Shown here: one piece after another, positions 6,373-6,983 of the stretch
How positions within the stretch are numbered: the stretch's first letter is position 1
How the letters are laid out: each line of letters begins with the position of its first letter
From: Treponema sp.
Lineage (GTDB): Bacteria > Spirochaetota > Spirochaetia > Treponematales > Breznakiellaceae
Length of the DNA: 6,983 nucleotides
NCBI GenBank assembly: GCA_031276685.1
Contig: JAISMQ010000070.1
Location: forward strand, 1-6,983
Reading direction: 5' to 3'
The notes under the pieces: generated by a model
Seen by the model: only the letters and a program-made list of their open reading frames with translations
Databases searched by the model: none
What the model was told of the DNA's origin: nothing
Translations under genes and position numbers: made by a program

Positions 6373-6378
6373 ATTTGT

Positions 6379-6983
6379 ATGAAACGTCTGTTCCGGATAC
6401 TGCCGCTGGCGGTAGTGCTTTCCTTGCTGGTTTCCCCTGTCTTTGGCCGGCCCGTGCGGGACGCGGCCGGCGCGGGGAAAGACTACGAACTGGTGCTGCT
6501 CCACACCAACGACCACCACGGGGCCATACTGCCCAACAACGGGCAGGGGGGTCTGGCGGAAGTTGCCGCCTTCGTAAAACAGGTCCGTGCGGAGAACCCC
6601 TACGTGCTGCTGGTGGACGCCGGGGATATCAACACCGGGCCCGCCCTTTCCAATATGTTTGCCGCAGAACCGGATTTTCTGGCCTACAACATGATGGGCT
6701 ACGATGTGGCCATTATGGGGAACCACGAGTTCGACAAGAACCACAGCCAACTGCTCCGGCAGATAGAGCTGGCCAATTTCCCCTTCTTCAGTTCCAACAT
6801 AAAAACTGCGGACGGGAATTTCCTGGGGGGGCGGCAGTATGTGATAAAGAACTACGGCGGCCTGCGGGTGGGGCTGTTCGGCATCACTACCCTGCGGTCC
6901 CGGATCATCGCCAGCCCCGATCCCAGCCTGGTCTGGCTTAACGAAATTGACGCCGCCCGCGCCGCCGTGGCCGCCCTGAAAAA
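6379..6983 (+). CDS. Exported 5'-nucleotidase / 2',3'-cyclic phosphodiesterase family protein (UshA/CpdB-like), 3' end outside window
   Basis: The first 201 residues of a secreted metallophosphoesterase, open at the right edge. A signal peptide is clear: basic MKRLFR, a hydrophobic core to about residue 22 (LPLAVVLSLLVSPVFG), and probable cleavage after VFG near residue 23. There is no lipobox cysteine, so a periplasmic or released protein is likely. The dimetal site motifs are in order: HTNDHHG at 42-48, DAGD at 80-83, and GNHEFD at 114-119, with GGLAEVAAFV at 57-66 also typical of the family. Later residues (LRVGLFGITT) continue the calcineurin-like fold. Such enzymes release phosphate and nucleosides from extracellular nucleotides; UDP-sugars and 2',3'-cyclic nucleotides are other family substrates. 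The C-terminal substrate-binding domain lies outside the window, so the exact activity cannot be named. It has its own promoter and a strong ribosome site, and its link to GH127 upstream is probably only proximity. Confidence 0.92.
   Translation, partial: MKRLFRILPLAVVLSLLVSPVFGRPVRDAAGAGKDYELVLLHTNDHHGAILPNNGQGGLAEVAAFVKQVRAENPYVLLVDAGDINTGPALSNMFAAEPDFLAYNMMGYDVAIMGNHEFDKNHSQLLRQIELANFPFFSSNIKTADGNFLGGRQYVIKNYGGLRVGLFGITTLRSRIIASPDPSLVWLNEIDAARAAVAALK

Larger units (their letters stand above)
6217..6378. other. Intergenic region between GH127 and the 5'-nucleotidase gene
   Basis: These 162 nt contain no open gene. They hold a perfect TATAAT box (6310-6315), a 6-bp dyad around it, a direct repeat ACAGGGGGTC / ACAGGGGTC (6260-6269 and 6291-6299, 31 nt apart), and GTCA motifs at 6221, 6233 and 6255. 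No strong rho-independent terminator for GH127 is visible. The best hairpin, CGG-TCA-CCG followed by four T at about 6219-6230, has only a three-base-pair stem. Confidence 0.5.

Overview
This window is GC-rich bacterial chromosome, densely coding, with five genes. Three run leftward on the minus strand (tex, rsmG, and a response regulator cut by the left edge). Two run rightward on the plus strand (a glycoside hydrolase family 127 enzyme and a 5'-nucleotidase-family exported hydrolase cut by the right edge). No rRNA, tRNA, insertion sequence, CRISPR array or prophage gene is visible. The organism cannot be fixed from the sequence. A LytTR-type response regulator, a Tex protein with a long disordered tail and a DUF1680/GH127 enzyme would suit a host-gut or anaerobic bacterium. 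A GC-rich treponeme-like spirochaete or a GC-rich clostridial Firmicute are my two guesses, at low confidence.

Left half (1-3802, minus strand): tex is read first, from a sigma70-like promoter whose -10 box lies only 8 nt before the start codon, so the mRNA may be leaderless. rsmG follows 5 nt after the tex stop and is almost certainly co-transcribed and possibly translationally coupled. After a 48-nt gap comes the response regulator, which may be the third gene of the same transcript or may have a weak promoter of its own. Tex and RsmG are both housekeeping nucleic-acid proteins (transcript/RNA binding and 16S rRNA methylation). The regulator's target is unknown because its output domain and any partner kinase lie outside the window.

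Centre (3803-3990): a 188-nt divergent intergenic region with the tex promoter on one side. On the other side are a candidate -10 box, a 17-bp dyad and a strong Shine-Dalgarno site for the GH127 gene.

Right half (3991-6983, plus strand): the GH127-type protein has an N-terminal beta-rich module that resembles a carbohydrate-binding domain, followed by the catalytic domain with the Glu/Cys and Cys-Cys residues expected of the zinc-thiolate active site. It has no signal peptide, so it probably acts on imported arabinose-containing oligosaccharides. It stands alone, with no transporter or other glycosidase beside it here. A 162-nt gap then holds a perfect TATAAT box, a dyad and short direct repeats, and leads to a secreted UshA/CpdB-like metallophosphoesterase.

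I found no convincing undescribed multi-gene system. The points most worth a second look are the apparently leaderless tex promoter, the long Tex tail with a terminal linear motif, the divergent GH127 architecture, and the regulatory structure before the 5'-nucleotidase gene.
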